Assembly: GCF_002744715.1 (NCBI RefSeq)
Contig: NZ_KZ319372.1
Location: 124,001 to 188,000, forward strand
Length of the DNA stretch: 64,000 bases
Direction of reading: 5' to 3'
Source: Marinobacter profundi
GTDB lineage: Bacteria; Pseudomonadota; Gammaproteobacteria; Pseudomonadales; Oleiphilaceae
The translations under genes and the position numbers were made by a program. Within the stretch, counting starts at the first letter, position 1. Each line of letters opens with the position of its first letter. Under the pieces are notes generated by a model that worked only from the letters and a program-made list of their open reading frames with translations, ran no database searches and was not told the DNA's origin. Shown piece by piece: positions 48,851 to 58,051 of this stretch.

Positions 48851-49942
48851 ATGAAGTGGATTATGGTCGTCCTGCTGGCACTGTTCGTTGGCGTCGGTGG
48901 TTTTTTGTTGCAGCCGTCGCCCGTAGACAGCCGTGCCTGGGATGCCCCGGCGGCACCGGCAATGACCGGCAAGCTGGCAGCTAACCAGGTGTTACAGCAG
49001 GCCGAATTGCTGGCGCAAGGGCAGGTGTATGGCCCTGAGGATACTGCGGTGGATGCCGCTGGCCGGGTCTATTCCGGCACCCAGGACGGCAAGATAATCC
49101 GGGTCTGGCCCGATGGCCGGGTAGAAACCTGGCTGACCACCGGCGGTCGTCCCCTGGGGATGGTGTTCGACCAGCAGGGCAACCTGATTGTCGCCGATGC
49201 CTGGAAGGGACTGCTGTCCATCGACCCCCGGGGCAAGGTTGAAGTGCTGACCCGGGAAGCCCATGGCCTGCCCTTCCGGTTTACCGATGATGTGGCGATT
49301 GCGCCCGATGGCCGTATCTACTTCAGTGATGCCAGTTCCCGCTTCCACCAACCGGATTACCGGCTCGATCTGCTGGAAATGCGTCCCCATGGCCGGTTGT
49401 TGCGTTACGAGCCGGTCAGCGGCCGGACCGAGCTGGTGATGGGCGGCCTGCATTTTGCCAACGGTGTCGCGGTGTCGCCACAGGGCGACTATGTCCTGGT
49501 CAACGAAACCTGGAAGTACCGCATCCTGCGCTACTGGCTGAAGGGACGAAAGGCGGGGCAGAGTGAGGTGTTTGTCGACAACCTGCCGGGCTTTCCCGAT
49601 AACCTGGCGGTGGACAGCGAAGGCCGGTACTGGGTGGCGTTCCCCACCCTGCGCAACCGCCAGGTCGACACCCTGCACCGATACCCCTGGCTGAAGGAGC
49701 TGGTGGCACGGTTACCCGAAAGCCTGCAACCCGCCCCGGAAGACTATGGCCTGGTGCTGGTATTTGATGGCCGTGGCGAGCTGCTGGCCAGCCTGCACGA
49801 CCCCGAGGGTACCCACTTGCAGGAAATCACCTCGGTGAATCCCCATGATGGATTCCTGTACTTTGGTTCACTTCATAACGACCGGATTGGCCGGCTACCG
49901 GTAACGGCTGTTCCGGGCCTGGAGACCGCAAAGAATGATTGA
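48851..49942 (+). CDS. SMP-30/strictosidine synthase-like beta-propeller protein
   Basis: 363 residues. An N-terminal membrane anchor (about 4-22) is followed by a six-bladed propeller. GPEDTAVDAAGRVYSGTQDGKI near 58, RPLGMVFDQQGNLIVAD, the FTDDVAIAPDGRIYFSDAS segment, FANGVAVSPQGDYVLVNE and PGFPDNLAVDSEGRYWVA mark successive blades and metal-binding positions. It resembles the APMAP/strictosidine synthase family; these are usually esterases or lactonases. AGGA lies 9 bases before the ATG. Its end overlaps the thioesterase start by 8 bases, so the two are cotranscribed. Confidence 0.88.
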   Translation: MKWIMVVLLALFVGVGGFLLQPSPVDSRAWDAPAAPAMTGKLAANQVLQQAELLAQGQVYGPEDTAVDAAGRVYSGTQDGKIIRVWPDGRVETWLTTGGRPLGMVFDQQGNLIVADAWKGLLSIDPRGKVEVLTREAHGLPFRFTDDVAIAPDGRIYFSDASSRFHQPDYRLDLLEMRPHGRLLRYEPVSGRTELVMGGLHFANGVAVSPQGDYVLVNETWKYRILRYWLKGRKAGQSEVFVDNLPGFPDNLAVDSEGRYWVAFPTLRNRQVDTLHRYPWLKELVARLPESLQPAPEDYGLVLVFDGRGELLASLHDPEGTHLQEITSVNPHDGFLYFGSLHNDRIGRLPVTAVPGLETAKND

Positions 49943-50420
49943 GTTACACGACATCCGGTGGGATCTGCCGGACCCGTTCACCATGACCATCGAGGTACGG
50001 GAGGAGGATACCGACCGGCTGGGACATGCCAACAACGTGGTTTATGTGCGCTGGCTCGAAGACATCAGCTGGGCCCATATCGAGAGCCTGGGGATGACGT
50101 GGGAGCGCCATGAGGCGACCGGCCGCGCGATGGCCATTACCCGCACCGAGATTGATTACCTGGTCGCCGCCAATGCTGGTGACCGGCTGGTGCTCGGCAC
50201 CTGGCTGACCGACTTTGATGGCCGCTTCCGCTCTGCCCGCCAGTTCCAGTTAGTCCGGCCGGCGGATGGCAAAACCCTGGTGCGGGCAGTTTCCAGCCAT
50301 GCCTGCGTCAACCTGCAAACCCAGCGCCCGGCCCGGGTACCCGCCGAGTATGGTGAGATTCTCGGCGGCGCGGTGGTCGCCGGTGGTCGTGGCCTGGACC
50401 ACATAGGTCCGCGGGACTGA
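49935..50420 (+). CDS. Acyl-CoA thioesterase (4HBT hotdog fold)
   Basis: 161-residue hotdog-fold enzyme. The family motif EEDTDRLGHANNVVYVRWLED near 24-44 carries the catalytic aspartate and the Asn/His. It continues with RTEIDYLVAANAGDRLVLGTW, the central strands. It probably hydrolyses short or aromatic acyl-CoA. The start overlaps the propeller gene by 8 bases; a terminator begins 4 bases after the stop. Confidence 0.9.
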   Translation: MIELHDIRWDLPDPFTMTIEVREEDTDRLGHANNVVYVRWLEDISWAHIESLGMTWERHEATGRAMAITRTEIDYLVAANAGDRLVLGTWLTDFDGRFRSARQFQLVRPADGKTLVRAVSSHACVNLQTQRPARVPAEYGEILGGAVVAGGRGLDHIGPRD

Positions 50421-50423
50421 ATC

Positions 50424-50452
50424 GGCCCCGGCTCCCGTGCCGGGCCGGTTTT
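50424..50452 (+). terminator. Terminator after the thioesterase gene
   Basis: A GC-rich stem with one bulge (50424-50432 with 50439-50446) and a 6-base loop is followed by GG and TTTT. It ends the propeller/thioesterase unit. Confidence 0.6.
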
Positions 50453-50508
50453 CTGCTAGGCTGAATACTCTTAGGCCCCTGAAACGGGCGACTGTCGAGG
50501 AGAACACC

Positions 50509-51498
50509 ATGACCAACCCTGTAGCGGCAATGGCCAGTGAATTCATGAAGCATGTTGTCTATGACCGCTTTGGCGAGGCGGAGGTGCTTCGCCTCGCCGA
50601 CAGCCCGGTACCGGCGCCTGCCGCAGGGGAGGTGTGTATCCGGGTCGCTGGCGCGGGCCTCAATCCTATCGACTGGAAAACCCGTAAAGGGCTAGGTTTT
50701 GCGGCCCGACAGATCGAGAACTCCCTGCCCTGGACGCCGGGGTATGATGTTGCCGGTGTCGTGGCCGCCGTGGGAGATGACGTGACCACGCTTGCGGTGG
50801 GCGACCGGGTGATGGGCATGGTGGGATTTCCGGTCGCTGGCGGGGGCTACGCCGAATACGCGGTGGCGCGTGCCGATGAGTTGACCATTGTGCCGGAAGA
50901 GCTCGACCTGGTGGCCGCCGGTGCCCTGCCGCTGGCTGCACTGACCGCGTGGCAGGCCCTGTTCGAGGTTGCCGCGCTGGAACCCGGCCAGAAGGTGCTG
51001 ATTCATGCCGGAGCCGGTGGTGTGGGGCACTTTGCGGTGCAGTTTGCGCGGGTGCGCGGCGCCCATGTGATTGCCACCGCCTCGGGCCGTAACCAGGACT
51101 TCCTTGCCGGGCTAGGCGTTCACGAAGTGATTGACTATCACACCACCGATGTCGCGGATGAGTGCTATGGGCTGGATGTGGTACTGGACCTGGTCGGTGG
51201 TGATGCCGGCAAGCGTTCCCTGCATACGCTCAGCGAGCACGGGGTGCTGGTCACCATCCCGACTATCACCGCGGACGAGATCGTCACCGCCGCCGAAACC
51301 ATGGGGCTGCGCGCCCACGGTATGACCGTGCGGCCGGACGTCTTCCACCTGGAGGAAATCGCCGAGCTCATCGAGGACGGCGACGTGCGGGTCCACATTG
51401 ACCAGACGTTCCCATTGGCCGAGGTGGCCGACGCCCATCGCCTGCTGGAGACTGGCCACGTGCGCGGCAAGCTGGTGCTGGACTGCCGCGGCGGCTGA
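50509..51498 (+). CDS. Zinc-independent quinone oxidoreductase (MDR family)
   Basis: 329-residue medium-chain reductase. The GroES-like domain (about 15-130) has GAGLNPIDWKTRKG, and the Rossmann domain has the nucleotide-binding HAGAGGVGHFAVQFAR near 168. The catalytic zinc ligands are missing, as in NADPH:quinone reductases. GAGGAG precedes the ATG at 50509, whereas the frame's first ATG at 50437 overlaps the terminator. It stands alone, converging on the antiporter. Confidence 0.9.
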   Translation: MTNPVAAMASEFMKHVVYDRFGEAEVLRLADSPVPAPAAGEVCIRVAGAGLNPIDWKTRKGLGFAARQIENSLPWTPGYDVAGVVAAVGDDVTTLAVGDRVMGMVGFPVAGGGYAEYAVARADELTIVPEELDLVAAGALPLAALTAWQALFEVAALEPGQKVLIHAGAGGVGHFAVQFARVRGAHVIATASGRNQDFLAGLGVHEVIDYHTTDVADECYGLDVVLDLVGGDAGKRSLHTLSEHGVLVTIPTITADEIVTAAETMGLRAHGMTVRPDVFHLEEIAELIEDGDVRVHIDQTFPLAEVADAHRLLETGHVRGKLVLDCRGG

Positions 51499-51501
51499 CG
51501 G

Positions 51502-53349
51502 TCAGGCCGGCGTCGGCTCCGCTTCGCCGTTGTTTTCCCGTTCCCGGCGTTCTTTCAGTGCCTGGGGCGGCACCAGGCTGATCAGTACCCAGTCCTTGTC
51601 GGGTTTGACCTCGGAGGGCGAGGTAACCGGCTGGATCCGCTCCCGGTCGTCGATCACGAACAGCAGGATGGCCTGGTGGTTGAACCGCTCCTGGAAGTCT
51701 TCAAAGGTGAATTCCTCACTGAGCTGGGTCGTCTTGACGAAATAGCCCTTGCTGACCAGGCTGGCCAGCTTGGCGTAGCTTACCTCGCCGAACAGACCGC
51801 GGGTCTGCTGGATCTTTTCGGCGGTCTGATGACGGGCCTTCTGGTCCTGGTCGCCCTCTGACAGGCTGTAGACGCAGCCTTTACCAAACCAGTCCAGGAA
51901 GTGGTAGGTGGCCAGCGAGTTCATGTGCTTGTAGGGCGAAATGACCAGCAGATTGCCGATGCCGGTCAGATCAAGGTGGGTCGAGGCATGTTCGGAGACC
52001 GGGTTGCCGAAATACACCTGCAGACCGTCCATCCGGGCTTGGCGAACATTCTCCCAGTTGGTGTCACTCAGGGTCACCGGCACTTCGTGTTTCTGCAACG
52101 CTTCCGCGATCTGGCGCGCGACCTGGTTGGCGCCGAGGATCAGGAACCCGTAATCGGCCGGCTCGGCCACCTTGAGCAGGCGGGCGATCGGCCTCGCGGT
52201 GAGGCTCTGCAGGGTAACCGTGGCAATGATCAGCATGAACACCAGGGGTACCAGGGCGCCCGCGCTGTCATAGCCCTGTTGCTGGAGCTGGAAGGCGAAC
52301 AGGGCGGAGACGGCTGCAGCGACAATGCCGCGGGGGGCGACCCAGCTCAGGAACAGTTTCTCTCGCCAGCTGAGGCTGGTGCCGATTGACGAAAGAAAAA
52401 TGCTGAGCGGGCGGGCGACCAGCATCAGCACCGCCAGCACCACCACCAGGCCCCAGCCCAGATCGGCGATTGCGGAGAACTCGATACGGGCAGCGAGGAT
52501 AATGAACAACGCCGAAATCAGCAGCACGCTGAGGGATTCCTTGAACTCGAGGATGCTGTCGATCGGTACCTGCTTCATGTTGGCCATCCAGATGCCCATC
52601 ACGGTGACGGTGAGCAGTCCGGATTCGTGGGCCAGTTCGTTGGACACGGCATATACGCCCAGCATGAAAGTAAGGGTGCCGGCATTGTGCAGGTACTGGG
52701 GTAGCAGGTGCTTGCGCAGGGCAACCCCGTTGAGCCAGCCGGCCAGCGCACCAATCAGGAAGCCCACAGCAATCGTCTTGCCAAAGATATAAAGCGAGTG
52801 GCCGAACACGTTGCCCTGACCCCAGGACACAATCCCCTCAAACACCAGGACCGCCAGCAGAGCGCCGACCGGATCGATAATGATGCCCTCCCAGCGCAGA
52901 ATGTTGGCCAGGTTCGACTTGGGTCGTACCGAGCGCAGCAGCGGGGCAATAACCGTCGGGCCGGTTACGATGGAGATGGCGCCGAACAGTAACGCGACCT
53001 CCCAGGACACTTCGAGGGCCCATTTTGCGGCGAGTGTGCCGATGATGCAGGTGACAATCGATCCAACCGGGATCAGGTTGCGCACCATCTTGCCGTGGCC
53101 TCGGATTTCGTCATAACGCAGGGTGAGGCTACCCTCGAACAGGATGACCGCGACCGCCAGGGAGATCAGCGGAAACAGCAGCTCGCCGAACAGCGGTTGC
53201 GGGTTGATCCACCCCAACAGTGGCCCTGCCGCAATGCCGCCGGCGAGCAGGAACAGGATGGCCGGCATACGAAGCCGCCAGGCAAGCCACTGACAGAACA
53301 GGGAGACGATACCGATGCTGGCAAGAAGGAGAACGATACTGGCTGACAT
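51502..53349 (-). CDS. CPA-family cation:proton antiporter with TrkA-N domain
   Basis: 615-residue inner-membrane antiporter. About 12 membrane segments in the first 400 residues form the Na+/H+ exchanger fold (AILFLLAGGIAAGPLLG; the ion-site region GAISIVTGPTVIAPLL; EGIIIDPVGALLAVLVFEGI with Asp). A TrkA-N-type nucleotide domain (about 415-530, YGFLILGANQVARQIAEAL) follows, and a further C-terminal domain may also be a ligand sensor. It resembles KefB/NhaP-type proteins; the ion carried cannot be decided from sequence alone. Confidence 0.9.
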   Translation of the reverse strand: MSASIVLLLASIGIVSLFCQWLAWRLRMPAILFLLAGGIAAGPLLGWINPQPLFGELLFPLISLAVAVILFEGSLTLRYDEIRGHGKMVRNLIPVGSIVTCIIGTLAAKWALEVSWEVALLFGAISIVTGPTVIAPLLRSVRPKSNLANILRWEGIIIDPVGALLAVLVFEGIVSWGQGNVFGHSLYIFGKTIAVGFLIGALAGWLNGVALRKHLLPQYLHNAGTLTFMLGVYAVSNELAHESGLLTVTVMGIWMANMKQVPIDSILEFKESLSVLLISALFIILAARIEFSAIADLGWGLVVVLAVLMLVARPLSIFLSSIGTSLSWREKLFLSWVAPRGIVAAAVSALFAFQLQQQGYDSAGALVPLVFMLIIATVTLQSLTARPIARLLKVAEPADYGFLILGANQVARQIAEALQKHEVPVTLSDTNWENVRQARMDGLQVYFGNPVSEHASTHLDLTGIGNLLVISPYKHMNSLATYHFLDWFGKGCVYSLSEGDQDQKARHQTAEKIQQTRGLFGEVSYAKLASLVSKGYFVKTTQLSEEFTFEDFQERFNHQAILLFVIDDRERIQPVTSPSEVKPDKDWVLISLVPPQALKERRERENNGEAEPTPA

Positions 53350-53356
53350 AGGGGAA

Positions 53357-54181
53357 TCAGGTCCGTTGAGTTGATCCGTCAGGGGTTGCCGCCTTCCGTG
53401 CCCGGGTCGCTATGCGATTGAGTAGACGGGAGGTAGCGACGAAACCGAATGTTGCCGTAACCGGACTGGCGGCTCCGAAGCCGGACGCGCAGTCCAGTCG
53501 CACCGGGCCGTCCGTTGCCGGCTTCTGCAGGCAAACCTCGCCGTCTCCGGCAGGATACGTGAGCTGCTCCAGTGAGTATACAGCCTCGATGCCGAAACGG
53601 CGTTTCGGGTTGCGGGAAAAACCGTATTCCCGACGCAGCATATTACGAACCTTGGCCAGCAATGGATCCTGGGTGGTCCGGCTGAGGTCAGCCACCTGGA
53701 TCTGGGTGGGGTCCATCTGGCCACCGGCGCCGCCAGCCACCACCAGGGGGATCTTGCGGCGCTGGCAATGGGCAATCAGTGCCGCTTTGGCTTTGACGCT
53801 GTCGATGGCATCGATGACGCCGTCCATGTCGGGGTGGATGACGTCGGCGGTGTTCTTGGGTGTCACGAACCCGAAGTGGACCCGGATATCGGCGTGGGGA
53901 TTGATGGCCCGCAACCGGTCCGCCATGGCGTCGGTCTTGGTGCGACCATACTGGCCTTCCAGAGCGTGGAGCTGGCGGTTGGTGTTGGAGACACAGACAT
54001 CGTCCATGTCAATCAGGGTAATGTGACCAATGCCGCTGCGGGCCATGGCTTCCGCAGCCCAGGAGCCCACCCCGCCAAGACCGATTATGGCGATATGGGA
54101 CTGGCGGAATGCCTGCAGGGCCAGCCGGCCGTACAGGCGCTCGATGCCGCCGAAACGGAAGGCGTAATCATCTTCAATCAT
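53357..54181 (-). CDS. tcdA: tRNA threonylcarbamoyladenosine dehydratase TcdA
   Basis: 274-residue E1-like enzyme that cyclises t6A37 in tRNAs with ATP. It has RFGGIERLYG at the start, the adenylate-binding GLGGVGSWAAEAMARSGIG near 36, DMDDVCVSNTNRQ near 60, the DAIDSVKAKAAL segment and the AGGAGGQMDPTQIQ loop. The ATG at 54181 is chosen because the family starts there; the frame is open to 54295. There is no strong ribosome site. It lies 7 bases upstream of the antiporter gene. Confidence 0.93.
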   Translation of the reverse strand: MIEDDYAFRFGGIERLYGRLALQAFRQSHIAIIGLGGVGSWAAEAMARSGIGHITLIDMDDVCVSNTNRQLHALEGQYGRTKTDAMADRLRAINPHADIRVHFGFVTPKNTADVIHPDMDGVIDAIDSVKAKAALIAHCQRRKIPLVVAGGAGGQMDPTQIQVADLSRTTQDPLLAKVRNMLRREYGFSRNPKRRFGIEAVYSLEQLTYPAGDGEVCLQKPATDGPVRLDCASGFGAASPVTATFGFVATSRLLNRIATRARKAATPDGSTQRT

Positions 54182-54250
54182 GGTGTCTGGCCCCGGATAA
54201 CCTGGAAAGCGAATAGAGGGCGCTGATTGTACCGCAGTGCGCGGCAGGCA

Positions 54251-54277
54251 TAAAAAAAGCCACGCCAAGGCGTGGCT
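54251..54277 (-). terminator. Terminator of the acyl-CoA dehydrogenase transcript
   Basis: A 9-base inverted repeat (54258-54266 with 54269-54277) is followed on the minus strand by a run of seven T (A at 54252-54258 on the plus strand). It lies 165 bases after the dehydrogenase stop and before tcdA. Confidence 0.8.
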
Positions 54278-54441
54278 GACAAGCAAGAGACTCAACCCGA
54301 CGGGAGCTGAGCCGGACTAGTTCAGAGACACTAATCAACCCGAACAGTATCCTGCGGTGAGGAAAACTGATAAAGGTCAAAAACTGACAGTACTCGGTCA
54401 TTTCCGGCCAGTGCCCTTCGCGCCGGCCGCCCCAGGCGGTT

Positions 54442-56217
54442 TCAGGCCACCCAATGCTCGTCTGCAAACGCCATCAGGCTGTCCTTGCCGCTCTGGATGT
54501 CCTTCAGTAGCCAGTCGGTCTCCGGCATCAGTTTTTCGAAGTAGAAGCGGGCCGAGACCTGCTTGCTCTCCAGCAGTGGCTTGTTGCCTTCGCCGCTTTC
54601 CAGCTGCCGGCTGGCAACACCCGCCATCCGTGACCACAAGTAACCGACAACCGTCAGCGCCATCAGCCGCAGGTACGGCGCAGCAGCCGCGCCGGCCTGT
54701 TCCGGATCCTTCGGCGCATTCTGGGCCAGCCACAGGGTGGCCTGCTCAAGGCCCTTGATGGCGCCTTTCAGCGCTTCCCGGTAAGGTGCATCCGGGTTGT
54801 CTTTCAAGTAACCCGTCAGCTCGGCGAACAGGGCGCGCACCAGTTGGCCGCCTTTCAGGGCCAGCTTGCGGCCAACCAGATCCATGGCCTGGATGCCGTT
54901 GGTGCCCTCATAGATCCGCGCGATGCGGCCATCTCTCACCAGTTGCTCCAGTGGCCAGTCCTGGGTGAAGCCGGAGCCGCCCAGTACCTGCTGGCCCCAG
55001 TTGGCGTTGTTGTAGCCTTCGTCGGTCAGGAAGGCTTTGACCACCGGGGTCAGCAGTTGCACCAGGTCATCGGCGTTTTCACGAACTTTTTCGTCCGGGT
55101 GGGCCACCGACAGGTCGAGCTGGTGGCCGGTAAACAGGGCGAGGGCTCGCATGCCTTCGTTCAGCACTTTCTGGCGCATCAGCATGCGCCGCACGTCCGG
55201 ATGCACGATGATCGGATCAGCCGGGCCGTCCGGGTTCTTCGCGCCACTCAGCGAGCGGCTCTGCAAGCGCTCGCGGGCAAACCCCAGGCTTTCCTGGTAG
55301 GCCATCTCGGCCAGCCCAAGGCCCTGCATGCCCACCATCAGGCGCGCTTCGTTCATCATGGTGAACATGGCACTCATGCCCTTGTTGGGCTCACCCACCA
55401 GCCAGCCCTTGGCACCTTCGAAGTTCATCACGCAGGTAGCGGAGCCCTTGATGCCCATCTTGTGCTCCAGGCCACCACAGAACGCCGGGTTGCGCTCGCC
55501 GGAATCTGGCAGGAACTTGGGCACCACGAACAGGGAAATGCCCTTGGTGGTATCCGGCGCGCCTGGCAACTTGGCCAGCACCAGGTGCACGATGTTGTCC
55601 ACCAGGTCGTGCTCGCCGCCGGTGATCCAGATTTTGGTGCCCTCGATGGCGTAGCTGCCGTCCCCGTTGGGGGTGGCTTTGGTACGGATCAGGCCCAGAT
55701 CGGTGCCGCACTGGGGCTCGGTCAGGCACATGGTTCCGGTCCACTCCCCGGAGATCAGCTTCTCGAGGTAGGTCTGCCTGAGTTCGTCGGAACCGTGGGC
55801 GTAAAGGGCGCTGATGGCACCGTGGGTGAGGCCCGGGTACATGCCGAGGGACAGGTTGGTGGAGCAGACCATCTCGTCCACCACGAACTTGAGGGTGTGA
55901 GGCAGGCCCTGGCCGCCGAACTCCAGCGGCGCGTCGAGGGCGGTCCAGCCGCCTTCAACAAACTTGCGGTAGGCCTCTTTGAACCCTTCCGGCGTTGTCA
56001 CACTCCGGGTTTCCGGGTCGTACCGGCAGCCTTGCCGGTCGCCGGCCTGGTTGGTGGGCTGGATCACTTCCGCCGCCAGCTTGCCGGCCTCGTCAATCAC
56101 CGCGGATATCAGGTCCGGGGTGGCATCGGCGTATTTTTCCAGTTCGTGCAGCTTGTCTGCTCCCAGAACATCAAACAGCAGGAAGCGAAGATCATTTGCG
56201 GGTGCCTGGTATTGCAT
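54442..56217 (-). CDS. Acyl-CoA dehydrogenase (DmdC-like)
   Basis: 591-residue FAD enzyme of the long acyl-CoA dehydrogenase type. It has an N-terminal extension domain (about 1-35), the standard three-part core (GMYPGLTHGAISAL; CLTEPQCGTDLGLIRTKA; the IWITGGEHDL strand; SGFTQDWPLEQLVRDGRIARIYEGTNGIQ with the catalytic glutamate), and a C-terminal domain to 591. The closest named relatives are DmdC-type 3-methylmercaptopropionyl-CoA dehydrogenases and PA2815-like long-chain enzymes, so the substrate is uncertain. GAGGAG precedes the ATG at 56217. Confidence 0.92.
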   Translation of the reverse strand: MQYQAPANDLRFLLFDVLGADKLHELEKYADATPDLISAVIDEAGKLAAEVIQPTNQAGDRQGCRYDPETRSVTTPEGFKEAYRKFVEGGWTALDAPLEFGGQGLPHTLKFVVDEMVCSTNLSLGMYPGLTHGAISALYAHGSDELRQTYLEKLISGEWTGTMCLTEPQCGTDLGLIRTKATPNGDGSYAIEGTKIWITGGEHDLVDNIVHLVLAKLPGAPDTTKGISLFVVPKFLPDSGERNPAFCGGLEHKMGIKGSATCVMNFEGAKGWLVGEPNKGMSAMFTMMNEARLMVGMQGLGLAEMAYQESLGFARERLQSRSLSGAKNPDGPADPIIVHPDVRRMLMRQKVLNEGMRALALFTGHQLDLSVAHPDEKVRENADDLVQLLTPVVKAFLTDEGYNNANWGQQVLGGSGFTQDWPLEQLVRDGRIARIYEGTNGIQAMDLVGRKLALKGGQLVRALFAELTGYLKDNPDAPYREALKGAIKGLEQATLWLAQNAPKDPEQAGAAAAPYLRLMALTVVGYLWSRMAGVASRQLESGEGNKPLLESKQVSARFYFEKLMPETDWLLKDIQSGKDSLMAFADEHWVA

Positions 56218-56573
56218 GGACGCTCTCCTCGTCGTTTTCAGATCAGTCAGCCTGGAAGTGTCGGGCACCGAGCGGTTCGCTGGGTGCTTAACTTCAAACT
56301 GCTGATTCATACGACTGTTTGAACGCTTTGGGCTTCACGGTTCGCCGAAAAACTGACGCAGGTTCATAGAAAAATCATATCGACCTGTTGGGTTCGATCA
56401 ATGGGTGTTTCGGTAAAACCTTTGGTAAATTTTTCAGGCAGTTGAAGGTAACAAGCAGCACTGATGGGGGGGAGTGCCGCTTCAACGAAGGCGGTGGCAG
56501 TGAATTGCCGTGGTAAGGGCGGAGATCTGCACCACCTGGCGAAGGGCGGTGGTGCAGTCAAAAACATAGCAAG
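56218..56573. other. Non-coding region between chrR and the acyl-CoA dehydrogenase
   Basis: 356 bases with no gene. It must hold the dehydrogenase promoter. The 3' side of chrR has a perfect 10-bp hairpin (56527-56536 with 56548-56557, 11-base loop), 17 bases after the chrR stop, without a T run; it may end the sigma/chrR transcript. No copy of the ECF promoter pattern found at 57892 is visible here. Confidence 0.4.
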
Positions 56574-57212
56574 CTACCGGATAAACGGGTTCAAAAGCCT
56601 CGTGAAGGCGCCGGTCAGCTTCACCGGAGCGCTGAGTACCGACAACGTGATGCAGTCTTCACAGCCGACTGCCACCGGCTTGTGTTCGTCCTGTTCGTTG
56701 AGCACCACGAAATCCCACTGGTTGAACACCCCGTTCTGGTCGGCAAACGCACCCTGAAGCACAATCGTGGTTTCGTAACCCCGATGGGTATGGGCCGGTG
56801 CCTTGCCGCCGGCAGCCAGCTTCTGCAGTACAACCTGCTCATTCTGGCCCGGGAATTTCTCGCTGATATCCAGCACGCTGACGTCGCCGAGCTGCCGTTT
56901 CCACGGCAGATCGTTCAGATCCTCGCCCAGCAATTTGCGCAGCGTGCCTTCCCTCGGCATGACCGGTATCGCCGGTTTGCTGTCGGGCTCGCTGTCAATG
57001 CGGGACAGAATGCTGTCAAACATGCTTTCTGACACGCTGACCTTGGGTTGTGTTTCCATCATCACCGCGCCAAGGCTGTCCAGGGTGTCCACCCGGCTGC
57101 GGCAGTGCGGGCACTTGTCCAGGTGGAGCCGGATGCACAGGGCATGGGGATCGCTCAGGTTGCCCGCGCTGTATTCCATCAGGCTCAGGCTGTCGGGGTG
57201 GTGCCGAGTCAT
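56574..57212 (-). CDS. chrR: ChrR family anti-sigma factor with cupin domain
   Basis: 212-residue cytosolic anti-sigma factor. The zinc-binding ASD region has the H-x3-C-x2-C motif at His30, Cys34 and Cys37. A C-terminal cupin (about 105-200) has HTHRGYE, matching the spacing of the second metal site of R. sphaeroides ChrR (His, His, Glu), plus a later His in EHKPV. ChrR holds its sigma factor until singlet oxygen or organic peroxide is sensed. Its ATG overlaps the sigma gene stop by 4 bases. Confidence 0.93.
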   Translation of the reverse strand: MTRHHPDSLSLMEYSAGNLSDPHALCIRLHLDKCPHCRSRVDTLDSLGAVMMETQPKVSVSESMFDSILSRIDSEPDSKPAIPVMPREGTLRKLLGEDLNDLPWKRQLGDVSVLDISEKFPGQNEQVVLQKLAAGGKAPAHTHRGYETTIVLQGAFADQNGVFNQWDFVVLNEQDEHKPVAVGCEDCITLSVLSAPVKLTGAFTRLLNPFIR

Positions 57213-57808
57213 ACGTTCTGGTCCTGCAAAATCACTTTCAGCTTGTTCAGCGCCAGGCGAACCCGGCTCTTCACGGTACCAAGGGGAATGTTGAGTTCGT
57301 CGGCCACCATCTGGTGCGACTTGTTTTCCATATAGACCTTGGCAATGACGGTGATCTGTTCCTCGGGCAGGTGGCTCAGGGATTCCCGCACCCGGCGCTC
57401 GGACATCAGCCGATGCAACGAAGTCACCGGCTCGTCTTCATGCTCGCCCGGGATTTGCCAGAGGTCTTCGGTCTCCACCGCCATTTCCGCACTGGTCCGC
57501 TGCATCTTTCGCAGCATATCGATACGCTGGTTCCGGGCAATCGTGAAGATCCAGGTTGATGCCGCAGCCTTGCGCCAGTCGTACAGGCAGGAGCGCCGCC
57601 AGATCGAGACAAACACTTCCTGCACCAGTTCTTCGGCGTGACTCGACAGGCCGTTCGCCATGGCGTAGTACTTGATCTGGGGGGCAAAATGCTCGAACAG
57701 GGCGTGGTACGCTTTCCTGTCCTGGTGTTTGCCCACTTTCACCAGCAACTGGCTCCACGGATCCTTGCGACCCTCGGCCCGGGCTGGCTGCTGTTCCAGT
57801 GTGGTCAC
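57209..57808 (-). CDS. ECF sigma factor, RpoE/ChrR-associated (ECF11-like)
   Basis: 199-residue ECF sigma factor. Region 2 (about 35-105) has HFAPQIKYYAMANG, EELVQEVFVSIWR and WIFTIARNQRIDMLRK; region 4 (about 130-190) has LSHLPEEQITVIAKVYMENKSHQMVADELNIPLGTVKSRV, split here by the helix-turn-helix. The start is a GTG at 57808 with AAGGAG 7 bases upstream; the frame is open to 57853. It pairs with ChrR encoded immediately downstream. A candidate promoter of its own type lies 84 bases upstream. Confidence 0.93.
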   Translation of the reverse strand: MTTLEQQPARAEGRKDPWSQLLVKVGKHQDRKAYHALFEHFAPQIKYYAMANGLSSHAEELVQEVFVSIWRRSCLYDWRKAAASTWIFTIARNQRIDMLRKMQRTSAEMAVETEDLWQIPGEHEDEPVTSLHRLMSERRVRESLSHLPEEQITVIAKVYMENKSHQMVADELNIPLGTVKSRVRLALNKLKVILQDQNV

Positions 57809-57891
57809 TGGACACTCCTTGACTGTGGCATGTGTTGAACGGGTACTGGTCATTATTCTATGCGCTCGTCGGGTGTTTGTCAGTGCATAGA

Positions 57892-57919
57892 ATTACGGCA
57901 CAGGGCCAGCCGCGGATCA
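57892..57919 (-). promoter_or_regulatory. Candidate autoregulatory promoter of the ECF sigma/ChrR operon
   Basis: Reading the minus strand, TGATCC (57919-57914) is followed after 16 bases by CGTAAT (57897-57892). RpoE/ChrR systems are known to use a TGATCC -35 box with a CGTA- or TAAG-type -10. A second TGATCC lies 12 bases further upstream (57931-57926) and may be a duplicate. Confidence 0.6.
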
Positions 57920-58051
57920 GTGCCCGGATCAAAAAAAATTGCAACGGGATGACTTGAACGTCGTCGGGGGTATGTCGCCAGAGTAATTGTGGTCGCCCGG
58001 TTCGCTGACTAATCTGGGTAATGGAAATTCACACAGGATGGTGAGCCAGGC

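Noticed and set aside
54844..56322. 492-codon open frame antisense to the acyl-CoA dehydrogenase
   Set aside because: Same reason: it mirrors codon structure of the real gene, which has full family motifs.
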